Of a DNA stretch of 64,000 nt, positions 17,879 through 27,314 are shown one piece after another. The position numbers were made by a program, and so were the translations under genes. Within the stretch, counting starts at the first letter, position 1, and every line of letters begins with the position of its first letter. Source of the stretch: Lentisphaerota bacterium (GTDB taxonomy: Bacteria; Verrucomicrobiota; Kiritimatiellia; UBA8416; VGWJ01). The stretch lies in NCBI GenBank assembly GCA_016873635.1, contig VGWJ01000003.1, positions 1-64,000 of the forward strand, written 5' to 3'. Below the pieces are notes generated by a model. That model saw only the letters and a program-made list of their open reading frames with translations, ran no database searches and had not been told where the DNA came from.

Positions 17879-18645
17879 CATATCGCGGCGCGCGCCACGG
17901 GCATCCGGCCGCCCCGGCCGGAGTCGAATACACGGACGGCATCCTGCTGGTCGACAAACCTTCCGGTCCGACGTCGCACGACGTCGTGCACCGCATCCGG
18001 CGGCGCTTCGGCTTCCGCAAGGTGGGCCACGGCGGGACCCTCGACCCGCAGGCCACGGGCCTGCTGGTCATCCTGGTGGGCCGCACCACGAAGCTTTCCA
18101 GCCGCTTCCTGACCTCCGACAAGAGCTACGAGGGAGCCATGTGCCTGGGCGTGGCGACCGACTCGCAGGACGCCCAGGGCCAAGTCGTCGCCACGCGCGA
18201 CTTCGCGGGCGTGACGCGGGCGCAGGTGGAAGCCGGCATGGCCCGCCGCACCGGCGACATCCTGCAGATCCCGCCGATGGTATCGGCCAAGAAGGTCGAG
18301 GGCGTGCCGCTGTACAAGCGCGCGCGCCGGGGCCAGGTCCTGGAGCGCGAAGCCAAGCCGGTGCACGTCTACGAGTTCACGCTCACCGCGTTCGCCCCGC
18401 CGCGCGTCGCGTTCCGCCTGCGCTGCAGCAAAGGCACCTACGTGCGCACGCTGTGCGCCGATATCGGCGAAGAACTGGGCTGCGGCGCCCACCTGGCGGA
18501 GCTGCGGCGCACGCGCAGCGGAGACTACACGCTGGCCGACGCGCTGCCGCTGGACGCGCTCCTGGAAATGAATCTGGACGGACTGCTCACGCACATGATC
18601 CCGCTGCGCGAGGTGGCCGCCGCGCTGCGGCCGGGCCCGCGCTAG
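17875..18645 (+). CDS. truB: tRNA pseudouridine55 synthase
   Basis: Converts U55 of the tRNA T-loop to pseudouridine. The 256-residue protein contains GILLVDKPSGPTSHDVV and VGHGGTLDPQATGLLVI, in which Asp57 is the catalytic aspartate. SKGTYVRTLCADIGEELGC is the conserved C-terminal motif. A ~20-residue extension precedes the usual start of the fold. It is translationally coupled to rbfA, and ribF follows 64 bases later. Confidence 0.96.
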   Translation: MTYRGARHGHPAAPAGVEYTDGILLVDKPSGPTSHDVVHRIRRRFGFRKVGHGGTLDPQATGLLVILVGRTTKLSSRFLTSDKSYEGAMCLGVATDSQDAQGQVVATRDFAGVTRAQVEAGMARRTGDILQIPPMVSAKKVEGVPLYKRARRGQVLEREAKPVHVYEFTLTAFAPPRVAFRLRCSKGTYVRTLCADIGEELGCGAHLAELRRTRSGDYTLADALPLDALLEMNLDGLLTHMIPLREVAAALRPGPR

Positions 18646-18709
18646 CCGCGGGGGGTTCCGCCGCGAAGACGCGCGAAATGCGCGCCGCGGGGCCGGATTG
18701 CCGGACCGT

Positions 18710-19711
18710 ATGAAAGTGTTGCCCGACTGGAACCTGCTCGGACGCCGGCGCCGGCCCGTGGCCCTGGCGGTCGGCTTCTTCGACGGCCTGCACCGCGGGC
18801 ACCGCCGCGTGATCGAAGAGGCGCGGCGCGCGGCGCGGGCCATGCGGGGCGAGGCCTGGGTGCTGACCTTCGCCAACCACCCGCTGAGCGTCCTCCGGCC
18901 GGAGGCGGCCCCGCGGCTGCTCACCGCCGCGCGCCACAAGGTCGCGCTGATCGCCCGGCTGGGCGCGGACGGCTGCCTGCTCATGCCTTTCACCAGGCGG
19001 TTCGCGGCGCTGCGACCGGAGGAATTCGCGGCGCGGCTGATTGACGCCGTCAGACCCCTGCGCGCGATCGTTACGGGCGCCGGCTGGCGCTTCGGCCGTG
19101 ACGGCGCCGGAACCGCGGCGCGCCTGGCTGACCTGGCCGGAGCGCACGGCATCGCGGTCAAGGGCGTGCGCCCCGTGATGCGCCGGCGCCTCCCCATCTC
19201 CAGCACGCGCATCCGCACGGAAGTCGCGGCCGGCCGCCTGGACGAGGCCGCCGCCATGCTCGGCCGCCCCTTCAGCATCCTGGGCACGGTCACGCGCGGA
19301 ACCGCCCTGGGCCGCCGCCTCGGCTTTCCCACGGCCAACCTCGACCCCCACAACGAAGTGCTGCCGCCCGGCGGCGTCTACGCGGTCTTCGCGCGCCGCC
19401 AGCGCCCTCCCGGGCGCGGACGGCGCCGCGCGGAGCCGCTGCGCGCGGGCGTGCTGAACCTGGGCCTGGCGCCCACCGTCGGGCTCGCCTCCGCCCCGCG
19501 CATCGAACTGCACCTGCTGGATTTCAAGGGCGACCTGTACGGCGCAGACATCGAGGTCTGGTTCGTCAGGCGGCTGCGCGACGAGGCCCGCTTCTCCTCC
19601 GCGGCCGACTTGCGCGCCGCCATCGCCCGCGACGCCGCGGCCGCGCGACGCACTCTGGCCCGCAAGAAAGACAAAGAATCGCTTTACAGCCCCGCCGCCG
19701 AAGCTCTATAG
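18710..19711 (+). CDS. ribF: Bifunctional riboflavin kinase/FAD synthetase
   Basis: Phosphorylates riboflavin to FMN and adenylates FMN to FAD. The N-terminal nucleotidyltransferase half shows VGFFDGLHRGHRRVI and the ISSTRIR motif near residue 162. The C-terminal flavokinase half has LGRRLGFPTANLD, GVYAVFARR and NLGLAPTVG. The 333-residue length is normal. An in-frame TTG lies at 18698, but the ATG at 18710 is preferred. The position between truB and rpsO is a common bacterial arrangement. Confidence 0.94.
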   Translation: MKVLPDWNLLGRRRRPVALAVGFFDGLHRGHRRVIEEARRAARAMRGEAWVLTFANHPLSVLRPEAAPRLLTAARHKVALIARLGADGCLLMPFTRRFAALRPEEFAARLIDAVRPLRAIVTGAGWRFGRDGAGTAARLADLAGAHGIAVKGVRPVMRRRLPISSTRIRTEVAAGRLDEAAAMLGRPFSILGTVTRGTALGRRLGFPTANLDPHNEVLPPGGVYAVFARRQRPPGRGRRRAEPLRAGVLNLGLAPTVGLASAPRIELHLLDFKGDLYGADIEVWFVRRLRDEARFSSAADLRAAIARDAAAARRTLARKKDKESLYSPAAEAL

Positions 19712-19774
19712 TCCGCGCCAACAAACGGACGAAAGGACCAAGGCAAGAGAAAAGGAAGGGGACCTCGCGAGGGT

Positions 19775-20038
19775 ATGAGCCAGGTGGACAAGACGACGGT
19801 CCAGGAGAAATTCCGGCGGCACGAGACCGATACCGGATCCTCCGACGTGCAGGTGGCTCTTCTCTCCAAGCGCATTGAGATGCTCACCGAGCACCTCAAG
19901 AAGCACAAGAAGGACCACAGCTCGCGCTACGGACTGATCAAGATGGTCAGCGCCCGGCGCCGTCTGCTGGACTACCTGAAGCAGAAGGACGGGGAGCGCT
20001 ACCAGCGCCTCATCAAAGAACTGAGCATCCGGCGCTAG
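19775..20038 (+). CDS. rpsO: 30S ribosomal protein S15
   Basis: Primary 16S rRNA-binding protein of the small-subunit platform. The 87 residues match the family end to end: [34 protein letters not shown] and [16 protein letters not shown]. The leader (19712-19774) is purine-rich and could carry an S15 autoregulatory structure, but I cannot show one. pnp follows after ~100 bases containing a strong hairpin. Confidence 0.98.
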   Translation: MSQVDKTTVQEKFRRHETDTGSSDVQVALLSKRIEMLTEHLKKHKKDHSSRYGLIKMVSARRRLLDYLKQKDGERYQRLIKELSIRR

Positions 20039-20053
20039 TCTGCGTCGAACCCC

Positions 20054-20074
20054 ATGCCCGCCGGCTGCGGGCAT
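20054..20074 (+). terminator. Stem-loop between rpsO and pnp
   Basis: ATGCCCGC (20054-20061) pairs perfectly with GCGGGCAT (20067-20074) around a CGGCT loop. There is no T-tract, so it is more likely a processing or stability element, or a partial terminator, than a full intrinsic terminator. In E. coli the equivalent spacer holds RNase III and PNPase control structures. Confidence 0.5.
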
Positions 20075-20137
20075 CCCGCTACGGCCCGCCACTCAAGCGC
20101 CACGTCGCCTCTCTCCGGCAAACACAGAAGAGGAGCC

Positions 20138-22339
20138 ATGAACCAGGAACAAACCGTAACAGTCAACGTAGGCGGCAAGGACATCACGCTGTCGGCGGGC
20201 CTTCTGGCCCGGCAGGCGGCGGGCGCCACCACCATCCGGATCGAGGACACGCTGCTGTTCTCCGCGGTGACATGCGCCGCCGAGCCGCGCGAAGGCATCG
20301 ACTACTTCCCCATGCAGGTGGAATACCGGGAGAAATTCTACGCCGCGGGAAGATTCCCCGGCGGATTCTTCAAACGCGAGTCGCGTCCCGCCGAAAAGGA
20401 AGTCCTGGCCGCCCGCATGACCGACCGGCCGATCCGCCCGCTCTTTCCGAAATCGTACCGCAACGACGTGCAGATCAACAACATGGTGCTGTCGGCGGAC
20501 GGCAAGAACGATCCCGACGTGCTGAGCGTCACCGCGGCCAGCGCCTCGCTGACGATCTCCGCGATACCCTTCCTGGGACCCATCGCCGCCGTGCGCGTGT
20601 GCCGGATCGGAGGCGAGTTCATCATCAACCCGACGCACGACGAGCGCGACGTGGCCGACCTGGACATGGTCTACGCCTCCACGCGCGACCTGCCCCTCAT
20701 GATCGAGGGCGGCGCCAAGGAAGTGCCCGAAGACGTCGTGGTCGCCGCCATGCGGCGGGCGCATCCCGAATGCGTCAAGCTCATCGACGCGCAACTCGAG
20801 TTGCGCCGGAAGCTCGGACTGCCGGACAAGGTCGTGCCGCCGGAGCAGCCGGATACCGCCGCGCTGGACGCCGCCCGGGAATTCGCGGGCGCGGACTTCG
20901 CCGCCGCGCTCGACATCGACGGCAAGATCGAGCGCGAGGACCGCATCAGCGCCATCAAGGCCGGGCTGCGGTCCAGGATGGCCGAGCGCTTCCCCGAGAT
21001 GACCGCGGAGCAGTTCCGCGCCGTTTTCGACGAGCTGGAAATCGAAACCGTGCGCGCCGCCGTCCTCGATCGCAACCACCGCGTCGGCGGCCGCGGCTTT
21101 GAAGAGATCAGGCCTCTGCACGGCCTGGCGGGCATCCTCCCGCGGGCCCACGGCTCCGCCCTGTTCAGCCGCGGCGAAACGCAGGCCGTGGGCACGGTCA
21201 CGCTCGGAACGAAGTCCGATACGCAGGGCCTGGACGCCGTCACGGGCGGCCCGGAAGAGAAGCAGTTCATGCTGCACTACAACTTCCCGCCTTACAGCGT
21301 CGGCGAAGTCGGCCGCCTGGGTTCGACCGGGCGCCGCGAGATCGGCCACGGCGCCCTCGCGGAACGGTCGCTGCAGCCGATCCTGCCGCCGGACTATCCC
21401 TACACCGTGCGCCTGGTGTCCGATATCATGGGGTCGAACGGATCCTCCTCCATGGCCAGCGTGTGCGTGGGCAGCCTGGCCCTCATGGACGCGGGCATCC
21501 CCGTGACCAGGGGCGTGGCCGGCATCTCGATCGGCCTGTTCACCGGTCCGGGCAGGGACGTGCTCGTGACCGACATCATCGGCGCCGAGGATCACTGCGG
21601 CGACATGGACTTCAAGGTCGCCGGAACGAGCGACGGCATCACCGGTTTCCAGGTTGACCTGAAGATCCCCGGTTTGAAGTGGGAACTGGTCGAGGGCGCT
21701 TTCGGCCAGGCGCGCCGCGCGCGCCGCGCGCTGCTCGACTTCATGTCGACGGTGATCGCGGCGCCGCGCGCCGACCTGGCCCAGCACGCGCCGCGCATCC
21801 GCCAGCTCCGCATCGACCCCGAGAAGATCGGCGAGCTGATCGGCCCGGGCGGCAAGAACATCCGCCGCATCACGGACCTGTCCGGGGCGCAGATCGATAT
21901 CGAAGACGACGGCACCGTGAGCATCTTCGCCACCAGCAAGGACTCCATGGACCTCGCCGTCAGGGAAGTGGAAATGGTCACGGCGGAACCGGAAGTGGGC
22001 ATGGTCTACGAGGGCGTGGTCACGGGGATCAAGGAGTTCGGCGCCTTCGTGCAGATTCTGCCGGGCAAGGACGGCCTGGTCCATATCAGCGAGCTGGCCG
22101 ACTACCGCGTCGGCCGGGTCGAGGATATCTGCCGCATCGGCGACCGCATGACCGTCAAGTGCCTGGGCGTGGACGAGCGCGGCAAGGTGCGGCTCAGCCG
22201 CCGGGCCCTGCTGCGCGACGCGGAAGGCGGCGCGCCCGAGGGCGCGCCCGCGCCGGACGCCGGCGCGCCGGACGCGCCTTATGAGCGGCGCGAGCGTCCG
22301 CCCCGGTCGCGCGACCGGCGGCACCGCCGCGATCGGTAA
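20138..22339 (+). CDS. pnp: Polyribonucleotide nucleotidyltransferase (PNPase)
   Basis: Phosphorolytic 3'-5' exoribonuclease of RNA decay. The 733-residue protein has two RNase PH-like domains (FFKRESRPAEKEVLAARMTDR in the first; TLGTKSDTQGLD and DIMGSNGSSSMASVC in the second) and an all-alpha linker. These are followed by a KH domain (ELIGPGGKNIRRI) and an S1 domain (GMVYEGVVTGIKEFGAFV). The C-terminus is a short Arg/Asp-rich tail. AGGAG precedes the ATG at 20138. The stop codon overlaps the start of the next gene (TAATG), so the ABC transporter genes downstream may be read through from this operon. Confidence 0.97.
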   Translation: MNQEQTVTVNVGGKDITLSAGLLARQAAGATTIRIEDTLLFSAVTCAAEPREGIDYFPMQVEYREKFYAAGRFPGGFFKRESRPAEKEVLAARMTDRPIRPLFPKSYRNDVQINNMVLSADGKNDPDVLSVTAASASLTISAIPFLGPIAAVRVCRIGGEFIINPTHDERDVADLDMVYASTRDLPLMIEGGAKEVPEDVVVAAMRRAHPECVKLIDAQLELRRKLGLPDKVVPPEQPDTAALDAAREFAGADFAAALDIDGKIEREDRISAIKAGLRSRMAERFPEMTAEQFRAVFDELEIETVRAAVLDRNHRVGGRGFEEIRPLHGLAGILPRAHGSALFSRGETQAVGTVTLGTKSDTQGLDAVTGGPEEKQFMLHYNFPPYSVGEVGRLGSTGRREIGHGALAERSLQPILPPDYPYTVRLVSDIMGSNGSSSMASVCVGSLALMDAGIPVTRGVAGISIGLFTGPGRDVLVTDIIGAEDHCGDMDFKVAGTSDGITGFQVDLKIPGLKWELVEGAFGQARRARRALLDFMSTVIAAPRADLAQHAPRIRQLRIDPEKIGELIGPGGKNIRRITDLSGAQIDIEDDGTVSIFATSKDSMDLAVREVEMVTAEPEVGMVYEGVVTGIKEFGAFVQILPGKDGLVHISELADYRVGRVEDICRIGDRMTVKCLGVDERGKVRLSRRALLRDAEGGAPEGAPAPDAGAPDAPYERRERPPRSRDRRHRRDR

Positions 22340-23325
22340 TGCTCCGAATCAGACAGGTGCTCGTGCTGGCGGGGCTGACGGCGCTGGAAGCCCTGCGGCA
22401 GCCCATCTGCCTGCTCCTCACGGGCACGTGCGTGCTGCTGACGGCCCTGGCTCCCATGCTGGTCATGCACGTGTTCGGCGAGGAAGGCAAACTCGCGCGC
22501 GACAGCGGCCTGGCCTTTCACTTCGTGTTCGGCATGTTCGTGGCCGGCCATGCGGCCTGCGCCTGCGTCGCGCGGGAGATACGCTGCGGCACCACCGCCA
22601 CGGTCCTGAGCAAACCCGTGGGCCGGACCCTCTTCTTCGCGTCCAAGTTCGCCGGCGTGGCCGCGGTCGTGCTGGCCTTTTCCGCCTGCGCGACGCTCGC
22701 CACGCTGCTGAGCGAACGGGTGGCCGAGAAGCTCCACACGGGCCCCGAAGGCTGGGGCTACGTGACCGACTGGCGCGCCGGCTGGCTCCTGGCGGCGGCG
22801 CCGTTCGCCGCCGCCGCCGCCGCCGGCGCGATCAACTGGGCCCTGAGACGCCCCTTCGAATCCACGGCCTTCCTGCTGCTGCTGTGCGCCGTGCCGGCCG
22901 CGTTCTTCATCTGCGGCTTCTTCGACCGCCTGGGGCGGCCCGCGCCGCTGGACTTCCGCGTGGACTGGCGCATTCTGCCGGCCGCGGCCCTCATCGCCAT
23001 GGCCCTGCTGGTGCTGGCCGCGGCGGCCATGGCCGTCGCGACCCGCCTGCCGACCGTCCCGACCCTGACCGTGGTCGCCGGGCTCTTTCTGGCCGGCCTG
23101 GTCTCCGACCATTTCCTGGGACGGCGCGCCGCGGCGTCGCCCGCGGCGCTCTTCCTGTACCGGCTCATACCCAACTGGCAGAACTTCTGGCTGTGCGACG
23201 CCCTGACGGGCGGCGGCGCGATCGCGTGGAGCTACGTCGCGCAGGCCGGCCTCTACGCGGCCGCCTGCGTCACGGCGTTCCTCGGCCTGGGCGCGCTGTC
23301 GTTCGCGCACGTGGAGATGAAGTGA
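22339..23325 (+). CDS. ABC exporter permease (ABC-2-like membrane protein)
   Basis: A 328-residue protein with about seven hydrophobic segments. The N-terminal helix (LVLAGLTALEALRQPICLL) and the phrase REIRCGTTATVLSKPVGRTLFFASKF are those of ABC-2 type permeases, in which KPVGR/KPV motifs follow the first cytoplasmic loop. The second permease at 24364 has the matching VSKPVRPAEIWLGKWLG. It starts on the stop codon of pnp and lies 15 bases before the ATPase gene. Substrate unknown. Confidence 0.78.
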   Translation: MLRIRQVLVLAGLTALEALRQPICLLLTGTCVLLTALAPMLVMHVFGEEGKLARDSGLAFHFVFGMFVAGHAACACVAREIRCGTTATVLSKPVGRTLFFASKFAGVAAVVLAFSACATLATLLSERVAEKLHTGPEGWGYVTDWRAGWLLAAAPFAAAAAAGAINWALRRPFESTAFLLLLCAVPAAFFICGFFDRLGRPAPLDFRVDWRILPAAALIAMALLVLAAAAMAVATRLPTVPTLTVVAGLFLAGLVSDHFLGRRAAASPAALFLYRLIPNWQNFWLCDALTGGGAIAWSYVAQAGLYAAACVTAFLGLGALSFAHVEMK

Positions 23326-23340
23326 TGGAGGAAGGGACCC

Positions 23341-24300
23341 ATGTCCGCGCCATCCGCCGTTGAGTCCGCGGCGCCGGCCGTGGTGGAAATCCGCGGGTTG
23401 ACCAAGATCTTCCGCGATTTCTGGCGGCGCCCGAAGGTGCGCGCCGTTGACGGGCTGGACCTGGAAGTGCGTCCGGGCGAGATCTTCGGGCTCCTCGGCC
23501 CCAACGGCTCGGGCAAGACCACGACCCTCAAGATCATGCTGGGCCTGCTGTTCCCCAGCGGCGGCGAAGTCCGTGTCTTCGGGCGCCCGCCGCACGACAT
23601 CGCCACCAAGCGCCGCATCGGCTACCTGCCCGAAGAGTCCGCCCTCTACGGCTACCTCACCCCCCGCGAGACGCTGGACTTCTACGGACGGCTCTTCGCC
23701 CTCCCGGCCGCGCCGCGCCGGGAACGCGCCGGCCAGCTGCTGCGCATGGTCGGCCTCGCGCACGCCGCGGAACGGCCCGTGGGCGAGTTCTCCAAGGGCA
23801 TGAGCCGCCGCATCGGCCTGGCCCAGGCCCTGATCAACGACCCCGAGCTGGTGGTGCTCGACGAACCCACCGCCGGCCTCGATCCCATCGGCTGCCGGCA
23901 GATCAAAGACCTGATGCTGGCCCTGGCCCGCCGCGGCAAAACGATCGTGCTGTCGTCGCATCTGCTGGCCGACGTGGAAGACGTGTGCGACCGCATCGTG
24001 ATCCTTTACAACGGCCGCATCCGCGCCCAGGGCGGCGTGACGGATCTGCTCGAGAAGAAGGACCTGACGCGCATCACCGTGCCGGCGGTGCCGGCCGAAA
24101 CCCTGCGCGCGGTGATCGGCATGCTCCGGGAAAGCACCGGCCGCGCGCCGGAGGTCGAGCACCCCACCATGGATCTGGAACACTTCTTCCTGCAGGTCGT
24201 GGAAGAAGCGCACCGTTCGTCGCAAGCGCCGTCCGGAGTCGGACGCGCCGACGGCACGGCCCGCTACCTGGACGGCCGCGAAGCCGGCCGGGGAAATTGA
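23341..24300 (+). CDS. ABC transporter ATP-binding protein
   Basis: A 319-residue ATPase of the ABC-2 exporter type. It has Walker A GPNGSGKTT, Q-loop region GYLPEESALYGYLT, signature FSKGMSRRIGLAQAL, Walker B LVVLDEPTAGLDP and H-switch SSHLL. The ~100-residue tail after the core, with a conserved-looking DLEHFFLQVVEEA end, is usual for this subgroup. It lies between the two permease genes, so the three products plus the TPR protein downstream most likely form one exporter complex. What it exports cannot be read. Confidence 0.92.
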   Translation: MSAPSAVESAAPAVVEIRGLTKIFRDFWRRPKVRAVDGLDLEVRPGEIFGLLGPNGSGKTTTLKIMLGLLFPSGGEVRVFGRPPHDIATKRRIGYLPEESALYGYLTPRETLDFYGRLFALPAAPRRERAGQLLRMVGLAHAAERPVGEFSKGMSRRIGLAQALINDPELVVLDEPTAGLDPIGCRQIKDLMLALARRGKTIVLSSHLLADVEDVCDRIVILYNGRIRAQGGVTDLLEKKDLTRITVPAVPAETLRAVIGMLRESTGRAPEVEHPTMDLEHFFLQVVEEAHRSSQAPSGVGRADGTARYLDGREAGRGN

Positions 24301-24363
24301 CCCGCCGCGGCGCCCCGCGCCGCCGGGAACAGCGCAACGGAGCGCCAAGGGGGAACGCGAACG

Positions 24364-25803
24364 ATGCAGACGGAATGCGGAGTTGCCGGGCCCGGCGGGT
24401 TCCTGATCCGCGTGGGGGGCATGGCGCGCCTGACCTTCCGCTCCGCGGTGCGCTCCCGCCTGGTGCTGACGCTGGCCCTGGTGCTGCTGGCCGTCGTCGC
24501 GGGACTGCCCGCGACGCTCAAAGGCGACGGCACGCCCGCAGGCGGCGCGCGGGTGATCCTGCACTATACGCTGGGCCTTGCCGCGCTGGTCCTCGGCGTT
24601 GTCACGCTGTGGACCGCCTGCGGCGCCATCGCCGAAGAGGTCGAGCGCAAGCATATCCAGCTGCTGGTGTCGAAGCCGGTGCGCCCCGCCGAAATCTGGC
24701 TGGGCAAGTGGCTGGGCATCCTTTGCATGGACGCGCTTTTCCTGGGCGCGGCCGGACTGGCGGTTTACGCGCAGGCGGCGCGCTACGCGGCGGCGCTGCC
24801 GCCCGCCGCCCGACAGGGCCTGCGGCAGGAGGTGCTCGCCGCCCGCCGCGCGTGGCGCCCCGCGGCCGATCCCGTCGAAGAAACCGTCGACGCCGCGTAC
24901 CGCAGCCTGGCCGCGCGCCGCGCCCTGCCCCCGAACGTGCCGGCGCGCGAGACGCGCGCGGAGCTGCGCAAGCAGGCGCTCGCCCGGTTCACGGTCGTGC
25001 CGCCCGGAACCGCGCGCGTCTGGGACCTTCCCGCGTCGCGGCGGGTCCGCGTTCCCGCCGCCGGCACGCCGCTCACGCTGCGCTACCGCCTGGTGTCGAC
25101 CGGACCGGGCCGCTTCGCGGCCGCCGGCGTCTGGCGCATCGGCACGGCCGAGAACCCCGCGCTGGCGGAGGAGGCCGCCAGGATCATGCGGGCGGGCACG
25201 CACGATCTGACGTTCCCCGCCGGAGCCCTGGCCCGGGCCGCCGGCGAAGGACGCGCTTTGCGAATCGAATTCCGCAACGGCGACGCGGAAACGTCCGCGG
25301 CGGTCGTGTTCGATCCGGAAGAGCCGGTCCGGATCCTCGCGCCCGGCGGGTCTTTCGGCGGCAACTGCGCGCGGACCGTGCTTGTGCTGCTGTGCGTCAT
25401 GGCGCTCGTCGCGGCCGTGGGCCTCGCGGCAAGCAGCGCGCTGTCGTTCCCCGTGGCCACGTTCGCCGCCGCCGCCGCCATCGCCGCCGCGCTGATGATC
25501 CGCTACTTCGCGGCCGCCGCCGCGGAACCCGAGGCCGGACACGTTCATCGCCACGGCCACGCACAGGCGACGGACGGGCAGTCGGCCTGGCTGCGGGCCG
25601 GGGAGCGCGTCATACCGGCGCTGGATGTTCTTGTGGCGCCGGCCACGCGCTTCGCGCCCCTCGGCCGCTTCGCCGACGGCGTCCTCGTGTCCTGGGGCTT
25701 CCTGGGCGGCGCCGCCGGCGTGCTCGGCGTGGGCTATCCCGCGCTGCTGGCTTTGCTTTCGATCGGCGTGCTGCGCCGGCGCGAAGTCGCGCTGCCCGCG
25801 TGA
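24364..25803 (+). CDS. ABC-2 type permease with large periplasmic domain
   Basis: A 479-residue membrane protein. There are three hydrophobic segments in the first ~140 residues, a hydrophilic beta-rich domain of about 190 residues (roughly 150-335) that should lie outside the membrane, and further helices to the C-terminus. EEVERKHIQLLVSKPVRPAE is the cytoplasmic loop motif of the family. A His-rich stretch (HVHRHGHAQ) lies near residue 395. It is organised with the ATPase (63-base gap) and the TPR-like protein (21-base gap). The periplasmic insert distinguishes it from simple ABC-2 permeases. Confidence 0.75.
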   Translation: MQTECGVAGPGGFLIRVGGMARLTFRSAVRSRLVLTLALVLLAVVAGLPATLKGDGTPAGGARVILHYTLGLAALVLGVVTLWTACGAIAEEVERKHIQLLVSKPVRPAEIWLGKWLGILCMDALFLGAAGLAVYAQAARYAAALPPAARQGLRQEVLAARRAWRPAADPVEETVDAAYRSLAARRALPPNVPARETRAELRKQALARFTVVPPGTARVWDLPASRRVRVPAAGTPLTLRYRLVSTGPGRFAAAGVWRIGTAENPALAEEAARIMRAGTHDLTFPAGALARAAGEGRALRIEFRNGDAETSAAVVFDPEEPVRILAPGGSFGGNCARTVLVLLCVMALVAAVGLAASSALSFPVATFAAAAAIAAALMIRYFAAAAAEPEAGHVHRHGHAQATDGQSAWLRAGERVIPALDVLVAPATRFAPLGRFADGVLVSWGFLGGAAGVLGVGYPALLALLSIGVLRRREVALPA

Positions 25804-25824
25804 CCGGAGGGATGAGATAGAGCA

Positions 25825-27225
25825 ATGAACAGACGCGCCTCCGCCGTGCTGCTCGGCGTCACCGTCGCGGCTTTCGCGCTGGCCGGCGGCCTGGGCGCGC
25901 GTCTGGTGTCGGAACGGTCGGCAAGCGCGCCGGCGGGCGGCGAGCCGCTCGACAGCGCACCCCCGCCGGTCGTGTTCACGACCATCGTCCTGGGCGGGTT
26001 CCGCGGCGTGCTGGCGGATATCCTGTGGCTTCGCGCGTCCCGCCTCCAGGACCAGGGCCGCTACTTCGAACTCGTGCAGCTCGCGGAATGGATCACCGCC
26101 CTCGAGCCGCGCCATACCGAGGTCTGGGCCTTCCACGCCTGGAACATGGCCTACAACGCCAGCGTCATGATGCCCGACCCCGAGGACCGCTGGCGGTGGG
26201 TGCAGAACGGCATCGATCTGCTGCGGCGGGACGGGCTGCGCTACAACCCGGGCGATCCCCTGCTCTACCGCGAGCTCGGCTGGCTCTTCCAGAACAAGAT
26301 CGGCACGGTCAACGATCGCGACAACCGGTTCTACCGGATGCGCCTGGCGCGCGAGATGGACGCGCTGTTCGCCGGCGCGCGACCGGATTTCGATGCCCTG
26401 TCGTCCAATCCCGACAGGCTGCGGGCCATGCGCGCGCTGCAACTCGCGCCCGGGATCATGCGCGCGGTTGACGCGCGGTACGGCCCGCTCGACTGGCGCC
26501 TGCCCGAAACGCACGCGGTCTACTGGGCCGCGCGCGGACTGCGCCATGCCGGGCATGCGGACGGCCTGATGTGCGAGCGCATGATCTACCAGTCGCTGGC
26601 GGCCCTGTTTCTCCAGGGGCGCCTGCTTTTCGCGCCGGAACGCGACGTCTACCTGACGGGCCCCGAGCTGGACCTCTTCCCCCGAATCATGGGGGCGCTG
26701 GATGAGGCCCGGGAAAGGCACGGCGAAACGATCGACGCCGCCTGCCGGGGCTTTCTGAACGAAGCGGTGCTGCTGCTGCACCTGTTCGGCCGCGACGGGC
26801 AGGCGCGCGCGGCTTTCGCGCGCCTGCGGGAGCTTTATCCGTCGGACGCGACGGCCGGAGGCTACGAGCGCTGCGTTGAGACGCTGCTTGCCTCGGCTTC
26901 CGCAATGGACGGTCCCGCGCCGCTGGTGTCGGCCGTGGCCCAAGGCTGGTGCTATCGCGCGCGCCTGCTGCAGGCCGGGGGACGGGCGGATGAAGCGGCC
27001 GATGAGCTGCGCCGGGCCGGGGAAAAGTGGAACGCCTACCTGGCCGGCATGCCGCCCGAGCGCCGCGCGCGCCTGCGCCTGCCCACGTACGAGGAGCTTC
27101 AGCAACTGGCGGACGACCGCGCCCGTCGGGAACTCGCCCCGGCGCAGAGCCCGCCGCCGCGGGAAGATGGCGTCCCGCCGCCGCCGGCCGCGGGCAATCC
27201 CACCCCGGAAGAGCCCGCACCATGA
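25825..27225 (+). CDS. Membrane-anchored TPR-like protein of the exporter cluster
   Basis: A 466-residue protein with an N-terminal hydrophobic segment (AVLLGVTVAAFALAGGL) and then helical, TPR-like repeats. The first ~150 residues after the anchor have strong conserved-looking phrases: VLGGFRGVLADILWLRAS, YFELVQLAEWITALEP, EVWAFHAWNMAYN and PLLYRELGWLFQ. I recall the same block from PVC genomes in association with ABC permeases, but cannot verify it here. The C-terminus is Pro-rich and ends in a low-complexity tail. It overlaps an in-frame ATG of the apbE region by ATGA. Probably a periplasmic partner of the exporter. Confidence 0.7.
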   Translation: MNRRASAVLLGVTVAAFALAGGLGARLVSERSASAPAGGEPLDSAPPPVVFTTIVLGGFRGVLADILWLRASRLQDQGRYFELVQLAEWITALEPRHTEVWAFHAWNMAYNASVMMPDPEDRWRWVQNGIDLLRRDGLRYNPGDPLLYRELGWLFQNKIGTVNDRDNRFYRMRLAREMDALFAGARPDFDALSSNPDRLRAMRALQLAPGIMRAVDARYGPLDWRLPETHAVYWAARGLRHAGHADGLMCERMIYQSLAALFLQGRLLFAPERDVYLTGPELDLFPRIMGALDEARERHGETIDAACRGFLNEAVLLLHLFGRDGQARAAFARLRELYPSDATAGGYERCVETLLASASAMDGPAPLVSAVAQGWCYRARLLQAGGRADEAADELRRAGEKWNAYLAGMPPERRARLRLPTYEELQQLADDRARRELAPAQSPPPREDGVPPPPAAGNPTPEEPAP

Positions 27226-27314
27226 TCCCGGGACCACGTGTTCAAGCGCCCCTTCCGTCAGGGGCGGCCCGCGCCCGCGGGCGCCGGCAAGGGCTTTCCG
27301 AAAACGGACGCCGG

